From Fen-1362 sp964597035 (GTDB lineage: Bacteria > Planctomycetota > Phycisphaerae > Sedimentisphaerales > Anaerobacaceae): a stretch of 34,410 nucleotides of DNA. This document shows positions 7,765-15,754 of this stretch, piece by piece. The notes under the pieces were generated by a model. The model was given only the letters and a program-made list of their open reading frames with translations. It searched no databases and had not been told where the DNA came from. Each line of letters opens with the position of its first letter. The first letter of the stretch is position 1. Where the stretch lies: contig CAZQWM010000025.1 in the NCBI GenBank assembly GCA_964597035.1, positions 1-34,410 on the forward strand. The letters are read 5' to 3'. Both the position numbers and the translations under genes were made by a program.

Positions 7765-8623
7765 CTTTTCTCCCGCAATTGCTTTTGAAAAAATCCTCGT
7801 AATACTTCGCAACTCTCTGTGTTATTGCACCGGGTTTCCCATTGCCGACGGTGTGTCTTTCGATGCCGACAACCGGCATAACCTGCATAATCACGTTTGT
7901 TATGAAAGCCTCGTCTGCACTCAGCAGGTCATCTATTGACAGGTCTTTTTCGACAAGTTCCATTTTATTGGATATTGCCAGATCGCACACGGTTTTTCTG
8001 GCGATACCCGGCAGCACCGGCGTATTAGTAGTGGGGCTGAACAGGCGGGAATCCTTTACTAAAAATACATTGCTGATACAGCCCTCTGCGAGGCGCCCGT
8101 CGGTCGTAAACCACAGTGCCTCCGCCGCCTTTTTTTCGTGGGCCTGTTTCAGTGCCAGCATACGCGGGAGGTAGCTGGTCGTTTTATGCCCGCAGGTCGG
8201 GTCGCTGACGTTTTGCCTCCATCGGCACAACACCACAAGCACGCCCTTATTGTAGTATTCCACAGGATAGGGCTGCAGCTTCACTGCGGTTATAAGCAGG
8301 GTGGCGATTGGCTTCTGGTCCGACCGGGCAACCGACCCGGCGGAAAGGGTCAGCCGGAGCCGGGCGTCTGTGAGCTTATTTGTTTTGAGAACCTTGTAAA
8401 CGGCTTCCGTGAGGGATTGTTTGGTATATGAATGCTCGATAGATAAGGCCTTTGCGCTGGCGAGTAGCCGGTCGAAATGGTCGCTCAGCCGGAACACCGT
8501 GCCGTTACAGCTTCGCATTGTCTCGAAAAGCCCCGAGCCATACAGAAATCCGCCGTCACCGGCCGGTATCCGGGCGTCTTCGATATTCACAAGCTTATCG
8601 TTTAAAAAGACTTTTTCCGGCAT
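7754..8623 (-). CDS. pabC: Aminodeoxychorismate lyase (class IV PLP enzyme)
   Basis: 289 residues from ATG 8623. The start shares a base with the pabB stop (TAATG) and has AGGAAGAA upstream. A fold-type IV aminotransferase-family enzyme: K147 in GHKTTSY is the expected PLP lysine, E180 in LAEGCISNVF the cofactor-nitrogen glutamate, and YGSGLFETM lies near the N-terminus. The fold is shared by branched-chain and D-amino-acid aminotransferases, but overlap with pabB points to PabC, which releases pyruvate from aminodeoxychorismate to give 4-aminobenzoate for folate. Specificity is inferred from context. It is translationally coupled on both sides. Confidence 0.88.
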   Translation of the reverse strand: MPEKVFLNDKLVNIEDARIPAGDGGFLYGSGLFETMRSCNGTVFRLSDHFDRLLASAKALSIEHSYTKQSLTEAVYKVLKTNKLTDARLRLTLSAGSVARSDQKPIATLLITAVKLQPYPVEYYNKGVLVVLCRWRQNVSDPTCGHKTTSYLPRMLALKQAHEKKAAEALWFTTDGRLAEGCISNVFLVKDSRLFSPTTNTPVLPGIARKTVCDLAISNKMELVEKDLSIDDLLSADEAFITNVIMQVMPVVGIERHTVGNGKPGAITQRVAKYYEDFFKSNCGRKDEA

Positions 8624-10095
8624 TATAAATTCTTCCTGCTTTGAACGGCCTGTATGCCGGCGATTAGCGCTCGCGCTTTTACTAAGGTTTCGTTCCACTC
8701 GGCCTGTGGTTCGGAATCTGCGACGATACCTCCGCCGGTCTGGACATAAGCTGTTTTGCTAGTGATGATAATCGTGCGTATGGCGATGTTCAAGCAAACA
8801 CTGCCGTCGATTCCAATATAACCGATGCTGCCTGTGTAAATACCCCTCGTTGTCGGTTCGGTCTCGTTGATAATCTGCATCGCGCGGATTTTCGGTGCGC
8901 CCGTGATTGAGCCGCCGGGGAAAACTGCTTTGAGTATGTCACAGAAATCCACATCGTCTCGAAGTGTGCCTTCAACGGTTGCAACGGTGTGAAAGACGGT
9001 CGAGTAGGTCTCGATGGTTCTCGGCTGAATGACTTTTCTTGTGCCGGGTATGCAGATTCTGGCGATGTCGTTTCGTTCGAGGTCGATAATCATATTCAGC
9101 TCCGCCTTTTCCTTTTCGCTGGCCAGAAGCTGCTGATAGTTTTCGGTGTTTGTCCGGCTTGCCGAGGGTGAAAGGTCTTCGATTCGTCTTCGGGTTCCCT
9201 TTATCGGCTTTGTGCTGATGGTGCGGTTGTTGATGGTAATGAACATCTCCGGCGAGGTGCTTACGATTTGATAAGGGCCTGCGTCGATATATGCCGAATA
9301 TGGGCTTGGATTGTAACGGTTTTGCCAGTGGAAAAGGTCGATTGGCCGGACCTTGTACTCGCATTCGAATCGCTGAGAAAAGTTTATCTGATAAACGTCG
9401 CCGTCATATATATGGCGTTTTATTCTGTCGAATGAGCTTAGATAGTATTCCCTGCTCATATTGCAGCGAAGCTTTGAAAATTCTATATAATCCACCCTAC
9501 CTGCCTGCGGTGTAACGGTGACATTTTGTGCTTTTTTCAGAAGGTCCTCCAAGCCAGCGATTTTTTCGTCCGGTTCCTCGGCGTCGTTTTCGAGCCGAAG
9601 GGCCAGTAACCAGAATTCGCTTTTGCTGTGGTCGAAGGCGATTAGCCGGTCATAAAAGCACAGGCGAATCAGGGGAAGCGATAAATCGTCTTCGGCAATT
9701 TGACTTGTCGTAAAGGCCGATGGTTCGATGTATCGGCCGAGGTCGTAACTGAACCAGCCGACCCACCCCCCGGTGAAAATCCCGCGTGGCAGACCTTTGT
9801 CATTCCCGCGAAAGCGGGAATCCAGATGCATTTTTTTTTGGTTCAATATCATTTGCAGTTTTTCGAGAGGCCTCGTTTGTCCCGCGCAAAACTCGAACAT
9901 CTTTATTGGTTCCGCCATCCAGTAGCTGAATCCGTCGGCTTCTGCCTTCGATTGATTTGCGCCGAGTATGCTCGCATTGGGCAGCTTTGAAACAACATCA
10001 CTTAGCGAATAAAGGTCGGCATTGATATTCACTTTATGGCAGTGCAGTCGGCAGGGAGTTGTTTTTTGTCGGATTGAGAGTGTGGCTGTAGTCAC
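8623..10095 (-). CDS. pabB: Aminodeoxychorismate synthase component I, with in-frame repeat insertion
   Basis: 490 residues. The GTG start at 10095 overlaps the deoC stop as GTGA. It converts chorismate plus ammonia to 4-amino-4-deoxychorismate for folate synthesis, using a glutaminase partner (PabA) not present here. The chorismate-binding domain occupies about 215-485. PIKGT at 297-301 carries the lysine that marks PabB, where anthranilate synthases have PIAGT. Also present are GGSITGAPK (394-402) and TGGGIVADSEPQAEW (453-467). The N-terminal domain shows GGWVGWFSYDLGR (109-121). Residues about 84-104 (KKMHLDSRFRGNDKGLPRG) are encoded by a dispersed palindromic repeat inserted in frame in a loop before that motif. 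All catalytic motifs are intact, so the gene is probably functional. Confidence 0.94.
   Translation of the reverse strand: MTTATLSIRQKTTPCRLHCHKVNINADLYSLSDVVSKLPNASILGANQSKAEADGFSYWMAEPIKMFEFCAGQTRPLEKLQMILNQKKMHLDSRFRGNDKGLPRGIFTGGWVGWFSYDLGRYIEPSAFTTSQIAEDDLSLPLIRLCFYDRLIAFDHSKSEFWLLALRLENDAEEPDEKIAGLEDLLKKAQNVTVTPQAGRVDYIEFSKLRCNMSREYYLSSFDRIKRHIYDGDVYQINFSQRFECEYKVRPIDLFHWQNRYNPSPYSAYIDAGPYQIVSTSPEMFITINNRTISTKPIKGTRRRIEDLSPSASRTNTENYQQLLASEKEKAELNMIIDLERNDIARICIPGTRKVIQPRTIETYSTVFHTVATVEGTLRDDVDFCDILKAVFPGGSITGAPKIRAMQIINETEPTTRGIYTGSIGYIGIDGSVCLNIAIRTIIITSKTAYVQTGGGIVADSEPQAEWNETLVKARALIAGIQAVQSRKNL
9798..9830. repeat. Dispersed palindrome inserted in the pabB coding sequence
   Basis: Stem ATTCCCGC/GCGGGAAT (9802-9809 with 9814-9821) around GAAA, followed by TCCAGATGC. 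From memory this is a widely dispersed bacterial palindrome whose translation reads LDSRFRGND. It is read through by pabB in frame. Confidence 0.8.
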
Positions 10096-10784
10096 TTTGT
10101 CTGCCCCGCCCTGAACTGTTCTATAATCTGTATACCCGAAGACGTTCCGATTCTGGCGGCGCCGGCCTCGAGCATCTCCAGCGCCTGTTTCGCCGTGCGG
10201 ATACCACCCGACGCCTTAACCCGGCAGTGCGAGGCATGTTCCGCCATCAGTTTTACGTCCTCGATAGTCGCCCCGCCGGCGGGGTGCGTTCCGGTGCTGG
10301 TCTTTACGAAATCTACGCCGACCTTGTCAGCGATTCGGCAGGCGAAGATTTTCTGCTCGGTAGTCAATGCCGCCGCCTCTATTATGACTTTCAACAAAAC
10401 CTTTGGCCTCATCGAGTGGCAGACGTTCCGCACGGCGTCCAACTGCTGCGCCAGGTACTTTTCGTCGCCTTCGATTATCGCGGCAAGGTCGGCCACCATA
10501 TCGATTTCATCGGCTCCGGCGAAAATCGCCTCTTTGGCCTGAGCGACTTTTACTTTCGTAGAATCCGCGCCGTATGGAAATGATACGACCCCGCCTACAG
10601 CCACCTTCGTGCCGTTTAGCAAATCCGCTACAATCGGCAGCCATCGCGGGTTGGCAAAGACCGTACAAAACCCGTACTTCTTTGCCTCAACACACAGCCG
10701 TCTTATCTGCTCGCTCGTTGCCTCCGGCTTGAGAAGCGTATGGTCAATGTAACCGGCCAGTTCTTTTTCGTTGGATATCATCAC
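10092..10784 (-). CDS. deoC: Deoxyribose-phosphate aldolase
   Basis: 230 residues. Start GTG at 10784 overlaps the upstream stop as GTGA; the adjacent ATG at 10781 is equally possible. It cleaves 2-deoxyribose 5-phosphate to glyceraldehyde 3-phosphate and acetaldehyde in deoxynucleoside catabolism, in the cytoplasm. The TIM-barrel class I aldolase signature is complete: IDHTLLKP (13-20), GADEIDMV (90-97), the Schiff-base lysine K161 in FVKTSTG, and K190 in VKASGGIRT. Length is normal. Its neighbour upstream contains a deoxyribosyltransferase-like domain, so the pair may act together on deoxynucleosides (inference). Confidence 0.96.
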   Translation of the reverse strand: MMISNEKELAGYIDHTLLKPEATSEQIRRLCVEAKKYGFCTVFANPRWLPIVADLLNGTKVAVGGVVSFPYGADSTKVKVAQAKEAIFAGADEIDMVADLAAIIEGDEKYLAQQLDAVRNVCHSMRPKVLLKVIIEAAALTTEQKIFACRIADKVGVDFVKTSTGTHPAGGATIEDVKLMAEHASHCRVKASGGIRTAKQALEMLEAGAARIGTSSGIQIIEQFRAGQTK

Positions 10785-11863
10785 GATTGTATGTACTTGT
10801 TCTTTCTGAAAAAATCCAGTGCTGATGGAATATCTTCGAACAGTTTCGTGGCGGTTTGGGTTACGAAGACCGAAGGGGTTTGTTTGGCGGGCCAGATAAC
10901 GTAAACCTGCTTTGCCGCTTCGTGAGCGTGCTGGAGCTCTCGCTCGACGCCGCTTGATATTGCGGCCCGGCCGTCGGGCATTGTCGGGATGAAACTGATA
11001 ATCATTTCTGACTGGTCGATGAGCGTAAAGTCTCTTGCGTAGGTCTGGCTGTATATGTCGCGTTCAATCTGGCGGACCTGGTCGAGATTCAGCCGGATAG
11101 ATTTGCCGCCGGCGACCAGCTCAATTGAATTTAAGCCGTCCTCGGCTGACTGTAACGCAAGTCGGGGCAAAAACGCCTCCTCCAAATCCCCAGGGTCGAA
11201 GCAGGTGAAATGCTGTTTCATCACCTCTCGAAAGCCGGCGATTTCTTTTTTGACGTCCTCGAGGTCCGCTACTGCGGTCATCGGGTAGCTCAGATAAGCC
11301 CGCTTGATTTTCGGCTCAAAGAGCAGCCGGTAAAACATCTCGACGGTTTCTTCTTCGCCGCGAGCCAGGCAGTAAAACGGCGTCTGCTCGTTGATACCCT
11401 TGCAGAGCATCTCGGTGGAGATGATTTCTTCTTCCCGCCAGACAATCAGGTCTTTGAGCGAATGCTCGGACGAGTGTTCGCTGAGTAGTCGACTGTGCAG
11501 GGCCGCCACGCCGTCTATCAGGCAGATGTATATATCGCCGCCGAGCTGGCGCATCTGGTCAAAATCGACCGCGGGGAACAGCCCGTGCCGCCAGCGGAAT
11601 GTCGCGTGGGTATTGACGATGAGATTCGCCGCTTTTTTTGCCTTTGCGATGATGTCCTTAAAGACACTCCTGCGGAGTGAATGCAGGCGTTTTAGCGGTA
11701 TGTCTAAGATTTTACCCGGTGCGATGTCCGGTGCCTCGGCATACATCATATCGCCGACGTTGCACAACAGGACCTCTTTACCTCTCGATGCGGCCAGCCG
11801 GCACACGTTCTTGAGGTAACTCTTCTTGTCCAGCCCGACCATTCCTGTAACAACTATGACCAC
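10781..11863 (-). CDS. P-loop kinase-like domain fused to a nucleoside 2-deoxyribosyltransferase-like domain
   Basis: 360 residues from a GTG start at 11863, with a GAGGT site supplied by the neighbouring repeat array. Residues 1-185 look like a P-loop NTPase of the adenylate/nucleotide-kinase type: VIVVTGMVGLDKKSY at the start, with an atypical Walker A where Asp stands before KKS, and DIPLKRLHSLRR and IVNTHATFRW further on. Residues 188-360 resemble the Rossmann-like deoxyribosyltransferase fold: AYLSYPMTA, IERDIYSQTYARDFTLIDQSE, and SSGVERELQHAHEAAKQVYVIW. It overlaps deoC by four bases. Function is unproven; a nucleotide or deoxynucleotide role is inferred from the folds and from deoC. 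Confidence 0.6.
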   Translation of the reverse strand: MVIVVTGMVGLDKKSYLKNVCRLAASRGKEVLLCNVGDMMYAEAPDIAPGKILDIPLKRLHSLRRSVFKDIIAKAKKAANLIVNTHATFRWRHGLFPAVDFDQMRQLGGDIYICLIDGVAALHSRLLSEHSSEHSLKDLIVWREEEIISTEMLCKGINEQTPFYCLARGEEETVEMFYRLLFEPKIKRAYLSYPMTAVADLEDVKKEIAGFREVMKQHFTCFDPGDLEEAFLPRLALQSAEDGLNSIELVAGGKSIRLNLDQVRQIERDIYSQTYARDFTLIDQSEMIISFIPTMPDGRAAISSGVERELQHAHEAAKQVYVIWPAKQTPSVFVTQTATKLFEDIPSALDFFRKNKYIQS

Positions 11864-11902
11864 TTTAGACCTCAGACCATTGACCTTAGACTAAAGACCG
11901 GA
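11864..11902 (-). repeat. Heptanucleotide repeat array, left flank of the four-helix-bundle gene
   Basis: Read on the minus strand from 11898, five 7-base units follow: GTCTTTA, GTCTAAG, GTCAATG, GTCTGAG, GTCTAAA. It is the inverted counterpart of the array at 12318-12352 and abuts the GTG start of the next gene, providing its ribosome site. Confidence 0.75.
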
Positions 11903-11925
11903 CCATTCACTTTACGCTATAGGAA

Positions 11926-12309
11926 CTATAAATTTGTCGTTGTTTCTTCAATTTCCTTCTTAACCGACTTTATCAGCCCATGCAAGGTCTTGGCAGTTTC
12001 AGTGTGAAGTTTTTTGAGTTTTGCATAATCGTTATCTTGTAAGTAACCGAGTCGGTTTGAAAGATGCAGCAGGTATGCGACTTCAGCCGTCGAACCTCTG
12101 GCAATGTTGAGAAAGTAAAGGTATTCTTTCCGATGGTCTCTGCTGGAGCCTTCTGCAATATTGGCCGGAACGGACACAGTGGCTCTTCGTAACTGTGAAG
12201 TGACACCATATAGTTCTTCTCTTGGAAACTGTCTTGTTGCCGAGTAAACCGCGACCGCCAGTTCATCTGCGTACTGCCATGCCTTGATGTTTTTGAAGTC
12301 TCTCGGCAT
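11926..12309 (-). CDS. Four-helix-bundle protein of the 23S rRNA intervening-sequence (S23) family
   Basis: 127 residues, helical throughout. Typical family motifs: DFKNIKAWQYADELAVAVY at the start, FPREELYGVTSQLRRA, and SVPANIAEGSSRD (family PANIAEG box), then EYLYFLNIARGSTAEVAYLL. The family was first found encoded within intervening sequences of bacterial 23S rRNA genes and is related to the accessory protein Avd of diversity-generating retroelements; its function is unclear. Here it stands alone between prfA and the next operon gene, where prmC often lies. It is the only gene in this stretch not overlapping its neighbours closely and is bracketed by inverted heptamer arrays, so it looks like a recent insertion. 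No reverse transcriptase or variable-region template is nearby. Confidence 0.85.
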   Translation of the reverse strand: MPRDFKNIKAWQYADELAVAVYSATRQFPREELYGVTSQLRRATVSVPANIAEGSSRDHRKEYLYFLNIARGSTAEVAYLLHLSNRLGYLQDNDYAKLKKLHTETAKTLHGLIKSVKKEIEETTTNL

Positions 12310-12317
12310 TTCTTTTT

Positions 12318-12352
12318 GTCTAAGGTCTTATGTCTCAGGTCTTATGTCTTTA
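12318..12352 (+). repeat. Heptanucleotide repeat array, right flank of the four-helix-bundle gene
   Basis: Five units in register: GTCTAAG, GTCTTAT, GTCTCAG, GTCTTAT, GTCTTTA. The last unit contains the prfA stop codon on the other strand. It shares units GTCTAAG and GTCTTTA with the inverted array at 11864-11898. Confidence 0.78.
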
Positions 12353-13438
12353 CAGGTTCTTCAGTCGCTGTTGAATGTCGTATTCCTTAAGGGCGGCGAT
12401 TATTTCGACCATATCGCCGTCGAGAATCTTATCCAGTGTATAAAGCGAAAGATTTATTCTGTGGTCGGTGACCCGGTTCTGCGGGAAGTTGTAGGTCCTG
12501 ATTTTCTCGCTGCGGTCGCCTGAGCCGACCATTTTCTTTCGTTTCGCGGCGCGTTCCGCTTTTTTGCCGCTTTCGTAAAATTCGTAAAGCCGGCTGCGCA
12601 GGATTCTCCAGGCCTTTGCGCGGTTCTTGTGCTGGCTTTTTTCCTCCTGCATACGGACGGTAATGCCGGTGGGGACGTGTTCGAGTCGAATTGCGCTGCT
12701 TGTCTTGTTTACCTTCTGCCCGCCTGGGCCGCTCGCCCTGCATGTTTGCTCGACCACGTCGTCCGGGTTTATCTGGATGTCGACCTCTTCCGGTTCGGGC
12801 AGCACGGCCACGGTCGCCGCGGAGGTGTGGATTCTGCCCTGCGCTTCTGTCACCGGGACTCTCTGAACTCGATGGCAGCCGCCCTCATAGCCCAGTTCCG
12901 ACCAGACCCCTTCGCCTTTGATGCCTAATATAATTTCACGAAACCCGCCCATATCCGTCGGACTGAAATCGAGTTCCTCCACCTTCCACCCCTTTTGCTG
13001 GGCGTATTTCGTATACATACCGTACAGGTCGCGTGTGAAAAGTGCGGCTTCTTCACCGCCGGTGCCGGCCCGAATCTCCATTATCACCGAACCGATGGCG
13101 TCATCATCAGCCGTGAGCAGCTTGTTCTGCAGTTCGCTGATAAGATTGCTTTTTTTCTCGTTTAGATGCTGCAATTCCTCCTGGGCCAGGGCCTTTAGCT
13201 CCGGGTCCGTCGAGTCGCTTTTTATCATCTGCTCGGCCTGCTCGCCTTCGGCGGCGGCTTTCTTATAGTCGCGGAATTTCGTAATAAGCGACTTCAGCTT
13301 ACCCCGCTCTTTTGAAAGTGTAATGAGCTTAGCCGAATCACGGGCGACAGCGGGCTCGGAAATCTCCTGCCCGAGACGCTCGAACTGGGCTTCAAGCTCA
13401 GTCAGTTTCGCGATTATGCCCGGATTGACTTCAACCAT
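12350..13438 (-). CDS. prfA: Peptide chain release factor 1
   Basis: 362 residues. Start ATG 13438 (MVEVNPGIIAKL) with GAGG seven bases upstream; the frame extends further but without family sequence. RF1 recognises UAA and UAG in the ribosomal A site and releases the peptide. The PxT codon-recognition motif is PVT (195-197) within HRVQRVPVTEAQGRIHTS. The catalytic GGQ is at 239-241 (SGPGGQKVNKTSSA). The C-terminal YNFPQNRVTDHRI is of RF1 rather than RF2 type. It follows rpmE, a common pairing. The stop codon lies in the last unit of a heptamer repeat array. Confidence 0.97.
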   Translation of the reverse strand: MVEVNPGIIAKLTELEAQFERLGQEISEPAVARDSAKLITLSKERGKLKSLITKFRDYKKAAAEGEQAEQMIKSDSTDPELKALAQEELQHLNEKKSNLISELQNKLLTADDDAIGSVIMEIRAGTGGEEAALFTRDLYGMYTKYAQQKGWKVEELDFSPTDMGGFREIILGIKGEGVWSELGYEGGCHRVQRVPVTEAQGRIHTSAATVAVLPEPEEVDIQINPDDVVEQTCRASGPGGQKVNKTSSAIRLEHVPTGITVRMQEEKSQHKNRAKAWRILRSRLYEFYESGKKAERAAKRKKMVGSGDRSEKIRTYNFPQNRVTDHRINLSLYTLDKILDGDMVEIIAALKEYDIQQRLKNL

Positions 13439-13476
13439 AACATTGCCTCGATAATTTCTCTTCGGTAAGATAATAA

Positions 13477-13529
13477 ACAATCAGGGCCCCGTTTTTGCAA
13501 GCATTGAACAAAAAAGGAGCCCTGATTGT
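13477..13529 (-). terminator. Long hairpin between rpmE and prfA
   Basis: Perfect 11-bp arms ACAATCAGGGC (13477-13487) and GCCCTGATTGT (13519-13529), with an inner TTTTTG/CAAAAA pairing. On the minus strand it is followed by TTATTATCTT, so it may terminate or attenuate between rpmE and prfA, or be a processing site. Confidence 0.6.
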
Positions 13530-13544
13530 GACTCGGCGGACGAG

Positions 13545-13766
13545 CTACTTTTTCTGTTTTTTGAAGTAGTCGGTGCCGTATTTTTTCTGGAATCGTTCGA
13601 CCCGGCCGGCCGTATCTACGTATTTCTGCTTGCCTGTGTAGAACGGGTGGCATACCGAGCAGATTTCGGCGTGGATTTCGCTTGCCGTGCTGCGGGTCTC
13701 GAACGTATTACCGCAGCCGCAGTGGACCACGACCTTGCCGTATTTAGGGTGCACGTCTTTTTTCAT
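13545..13766 (-). CDS. rpmE: 50S ribosomal protein L31, zinc-binding type
   Basis: 73 residues from the ATG at 13766, which has AGGAG upstream; six extra residues are open before it but are not family-like. L31 sits on the large subunit and contributes to bridges with the small subunit. Visible features: MKKDVHPKYG start, HCGCGNTFETRST, and ICSVCHPFYTGKQKYVDTAGRVERFQKKYG. The cysteines of CGC and CSVC mark the zinc-containing form rather than the Cys-less paralogue. It is first in the operon, behind a good promoter, and is followed by a long hairpin before prfA. Confidence 0.97.
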   Translation of the reverse strand: MKKDVHPKYGKVVVHCGCGNTFETRSTASEIHAEICSVCHPFYTGKQKYVDTAGRVERFQKKYGTDYFKKQKK

Positions 13767-13798
13767 TAGAATCTCCTGCAACACTAATTAAACTGAAA

Positions 13799-13827
13799 AT
13801 TGTACTCGAACGTACTATTAATAGCAA
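13799..13827 (-). promoter_or_regulatory. Sigma-70-type promoter for the rpmE-prfA operon
   Basis: On the minus strand TTGCTA (13822-13827), 17-base spacer, TACAAT (13799-13804). Transcription should start near 13791, leaving a short leader to the rpmE start at 13766. Confidence 0.65.
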
Positions 13828-14082
13828 GGGTGTATTTTACCCGTTTGAAATTAGCGATTGGCTGGAGTTGCCCCAGTTGTTTTGGCAGCCAAAAAGAGCT
13901 TTTGGATGTTTGATTTGAGTATAAGGGGCTTTAGGCTCCTTTTGGGAGCAGCATAAGGGTTTCTTAAACAAGAAAATCGCTTTTGCTACAAGAAAAACTG
14001 AAGCTTGGCCTGTTAATAATCGATGATTCTAATGCGGCTATTTCCCCGCATAACCGGCTGGGTGGCAAATGGAGATGAGGTA

Positions 14083-14877
14083 ATGCAGATAAAGTACGCC
14101 GTATCAACTATGGTGTTCTGGGCACGCCAGAACCGGCTTTCGCTGGAGCAGGAGTGCGAGCTTCTAAAGTCGATGGATTTCGGTGTTGAGTTTTGGCCGA
14201 ACATCGGCGGGCTGGATGACTGCCGGTATGACAGGCGGAATTGGCCGCGACTGGTAGCTGCCACTGAGGGTATGCTTGTCTCAATGCGTTCCCGTAATGA
14301 CAATCCTACTCTCGAGCAGTGGTTTGAACAGATTGAATGCGCGAAGCTGCTCAAGGCCAATATCATTGCCGATTTGCAGAGCCTGGATGGCCGGTCGGGC
14401 CAGCAGGTCGAGGACTGGGACTACCTTAGTGAGGTCGTTCGCGCAGCCGAGAAGAGCAATGTAAAGCTGTGCGTTGAAACCGGCGAACTTGTGCAGCTCA
14501 AGCGCATCGGTGACAAATTTGATTCGGTTTGGTATTGCTTCGACACCGGGTATGCCGGGGCTGACGAGGAGCACAGTTTCAAGGATTACGTTGATACCCT
14601 GGCTGGGAGAATTGCTCACGTGCATCTTACGGATACCAATGGTCGGCCCAGCGCTCACCGGCCTCTGGGCTGTTCCGGCGGCATACCGCAACAGGAATGG
14701 GGTTATCTGCTGCAGACCCTTGGCAAGTATGACAACGAGGTCATTGCTTCAATTGAGATGACGCCTTGCACGCCGGTTGAGATGATACGCCGGTCGAGCT
14801 GCTTTCTTTTTGACGTGCTGGGCTGGCCGAACCGGCCCAAAAAGCAAAAGCTGGCCAAAGACACCAGGACCGGCTAA
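14083..14877 (+). CDS. Sugar phosphate isomerase/epimerase-like TIM-barrel protein
   Basis: 264 residues. ATG 14083 with GATGAGG upstream starts at the first barrel strand (MQIKYAVSTMVFW); the longer frame from 14023 adds a leader without purpose. The protein belongs to the xylose-isomerase-like/AP endonuclease 2 superfamily. Likely metal-site residues lie in KLCVETGEL, YCFDTGYAG, HVHLTDTNG and IASIEMTP at the ends of successive strands. Substrate specificity cannot be read from the sequence. It faces away from rpmE; a hairpin (GCTCC/GGAGC near 13931-13946) stands in the region between them. The C-terminus is basic (PKKQKLAKDTRTG). Confidence 0.78.
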   Translation: MQIKYAVSTMVFWARQNRLSLEQECELLKSMDFGVEFWPNIGGLDDCRYDRRNWPRLVAATEGMLVSMRSRNDNPTLEQWFEQIECAKLLKANIIADLQSLDGRSGQQVEDWDYLSEVVRAAEKSNVKLCVETGELVQLKRIGDKFDSVWYCFDTGYAGADEEHSFKDYVDTLAGRIAHVHLTDTNGRPSAHRPLGCSGGIPQQEWGYLLQTLGKYDNEVIASIEMTPCTPVEMIRRSSCFLFDVLGWPNRPKKQKLAKDTRTG

Positions 14878-15038
14878 CATCTCTCTGTTTCCTTTCGTCG
14901 TGACTCAGAGCAATCCTTTTACGAATCGGGGTTAAAGCAATCGTTAATCCGGCCATATCAAAAAACAGTTGACAACGGGGGTCAATTGCGGATGCTAATT
15001 GCTATGTCTTAGAATCGAATGCTTTGAAGGTATCGAGT

Positions 15039-15614
15039 ATGAGAGTGCTTTTGACGTGTTTTCTCACGGCGGTGACATTAGTGGCCGGTTGTGCGACGGC
15101 GACCGGCGAAAGCCAGGCCCGGGCGGGGTATGATTTTGGTGGGCTGGAGAAAGTGGCCGTCGTTGACGTTACCGGTGCAGTGGTAGGAGATGCGGCGAAG
15201 AACCAGATTGGCGATTTCTTTGTGTTGGAGTTGTTGCGCAGGGGCTTTGCGCCAATAGAACGGGCGCAGGTACAGGCGCTGTTGAAAGAGCAGCAGTTCC
15301 AGGCCTCTGAGATAACTTCGACGGAGGACGCGGCCAAGGCCGGGCGAATCCTGAATGTCCCCGCCGTAATGTTAGTCAGCATTCCTGATTATGGCGATGA
15401 GATGTCGATAACAGCCAAGATGGTGGCAGTAGAAGATGGCGCGATTCTCTGGCAGGGGACCGGCTACGGCAGACAGGGCAAGATGCTTGCGACGATTTTC
15501 GGTGCCGCAGCAGGTGCAGGTGCCGGAGCTGCCGGCGGGCACGCCGTCGGCGACAGGGATGGCGCAGTTCTCGGCGGAATCGCAGGCGCAGTCCTCGGCG
15601 GCGCTGCGGGCTAG
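15039..15614 (+). CDS. CsgG/LpoB-like lipoprotein with glycine-zipper tail, ending at a doubtful amber codon
   Basis: 191 residues from ATG 15039 (AAGG eight bases upstream). Signal peptide with lipobox LVAGC gives a lipidated cysteine near residue 18. The core (about 30-135) resembles the CsgG/LpoB fold: VAVVDVTGAVVGDAAKNQIGDFFVLELLRRGFAPIERAQV, with NVPAVMLVSIPDY later. A glycine zipper (GAAAGAGAGAAGGHAVGDRDGAVLGGIAGAVLGGAAG) may insert into a membrane. The frame stops at TAG 15612, yet continues open for 28 more codons (ALTPQQAEQVQKVVKEMCKQMP...) to TAG 15699, and this reads like the natural end of the protein. A nonsense change, sequencing error or readthrough is possible. A likely promoter has TTGACA at 14969. 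Confidence 0.75.
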   Translation: MRVLLTCFLTAVTLVAGCATATGESQARAGYDFGGLEKVAVVDVTGAVVGDAAKNQIGDFFVLELLRRGFAPIERAQVQALLKEQQFQASEITSTEDAAKAGRILNVPAVMLVSIPDYGDEMSITAKMVAVEDGAILWQGTGYGRQGKMLATIFGAAAGAGAGAAGGHAVGDRDGAVLGGIAGAVLGGAAG

Positions 15615-15754
15615 GCATTGACGCCACAGCAGGCCGAGCAAGTCCAGAAGGTTGTCAAGGAGATGTGTAAACAAATGCCTTCCAAAGTGCCCGTTAAGTA
15701 GCTGCCCAGAACGGGGCCGGTAGGTCGAAGGTAGATTTCTGATGCGGCCGGAAC

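Noticed and set aside
11926..12309. Diversity-generating retroelement accessory gene (avd)
   Set aside because: The fold family is related, but no reverse transcriptase, template repeat or variable repeat is present in the window.
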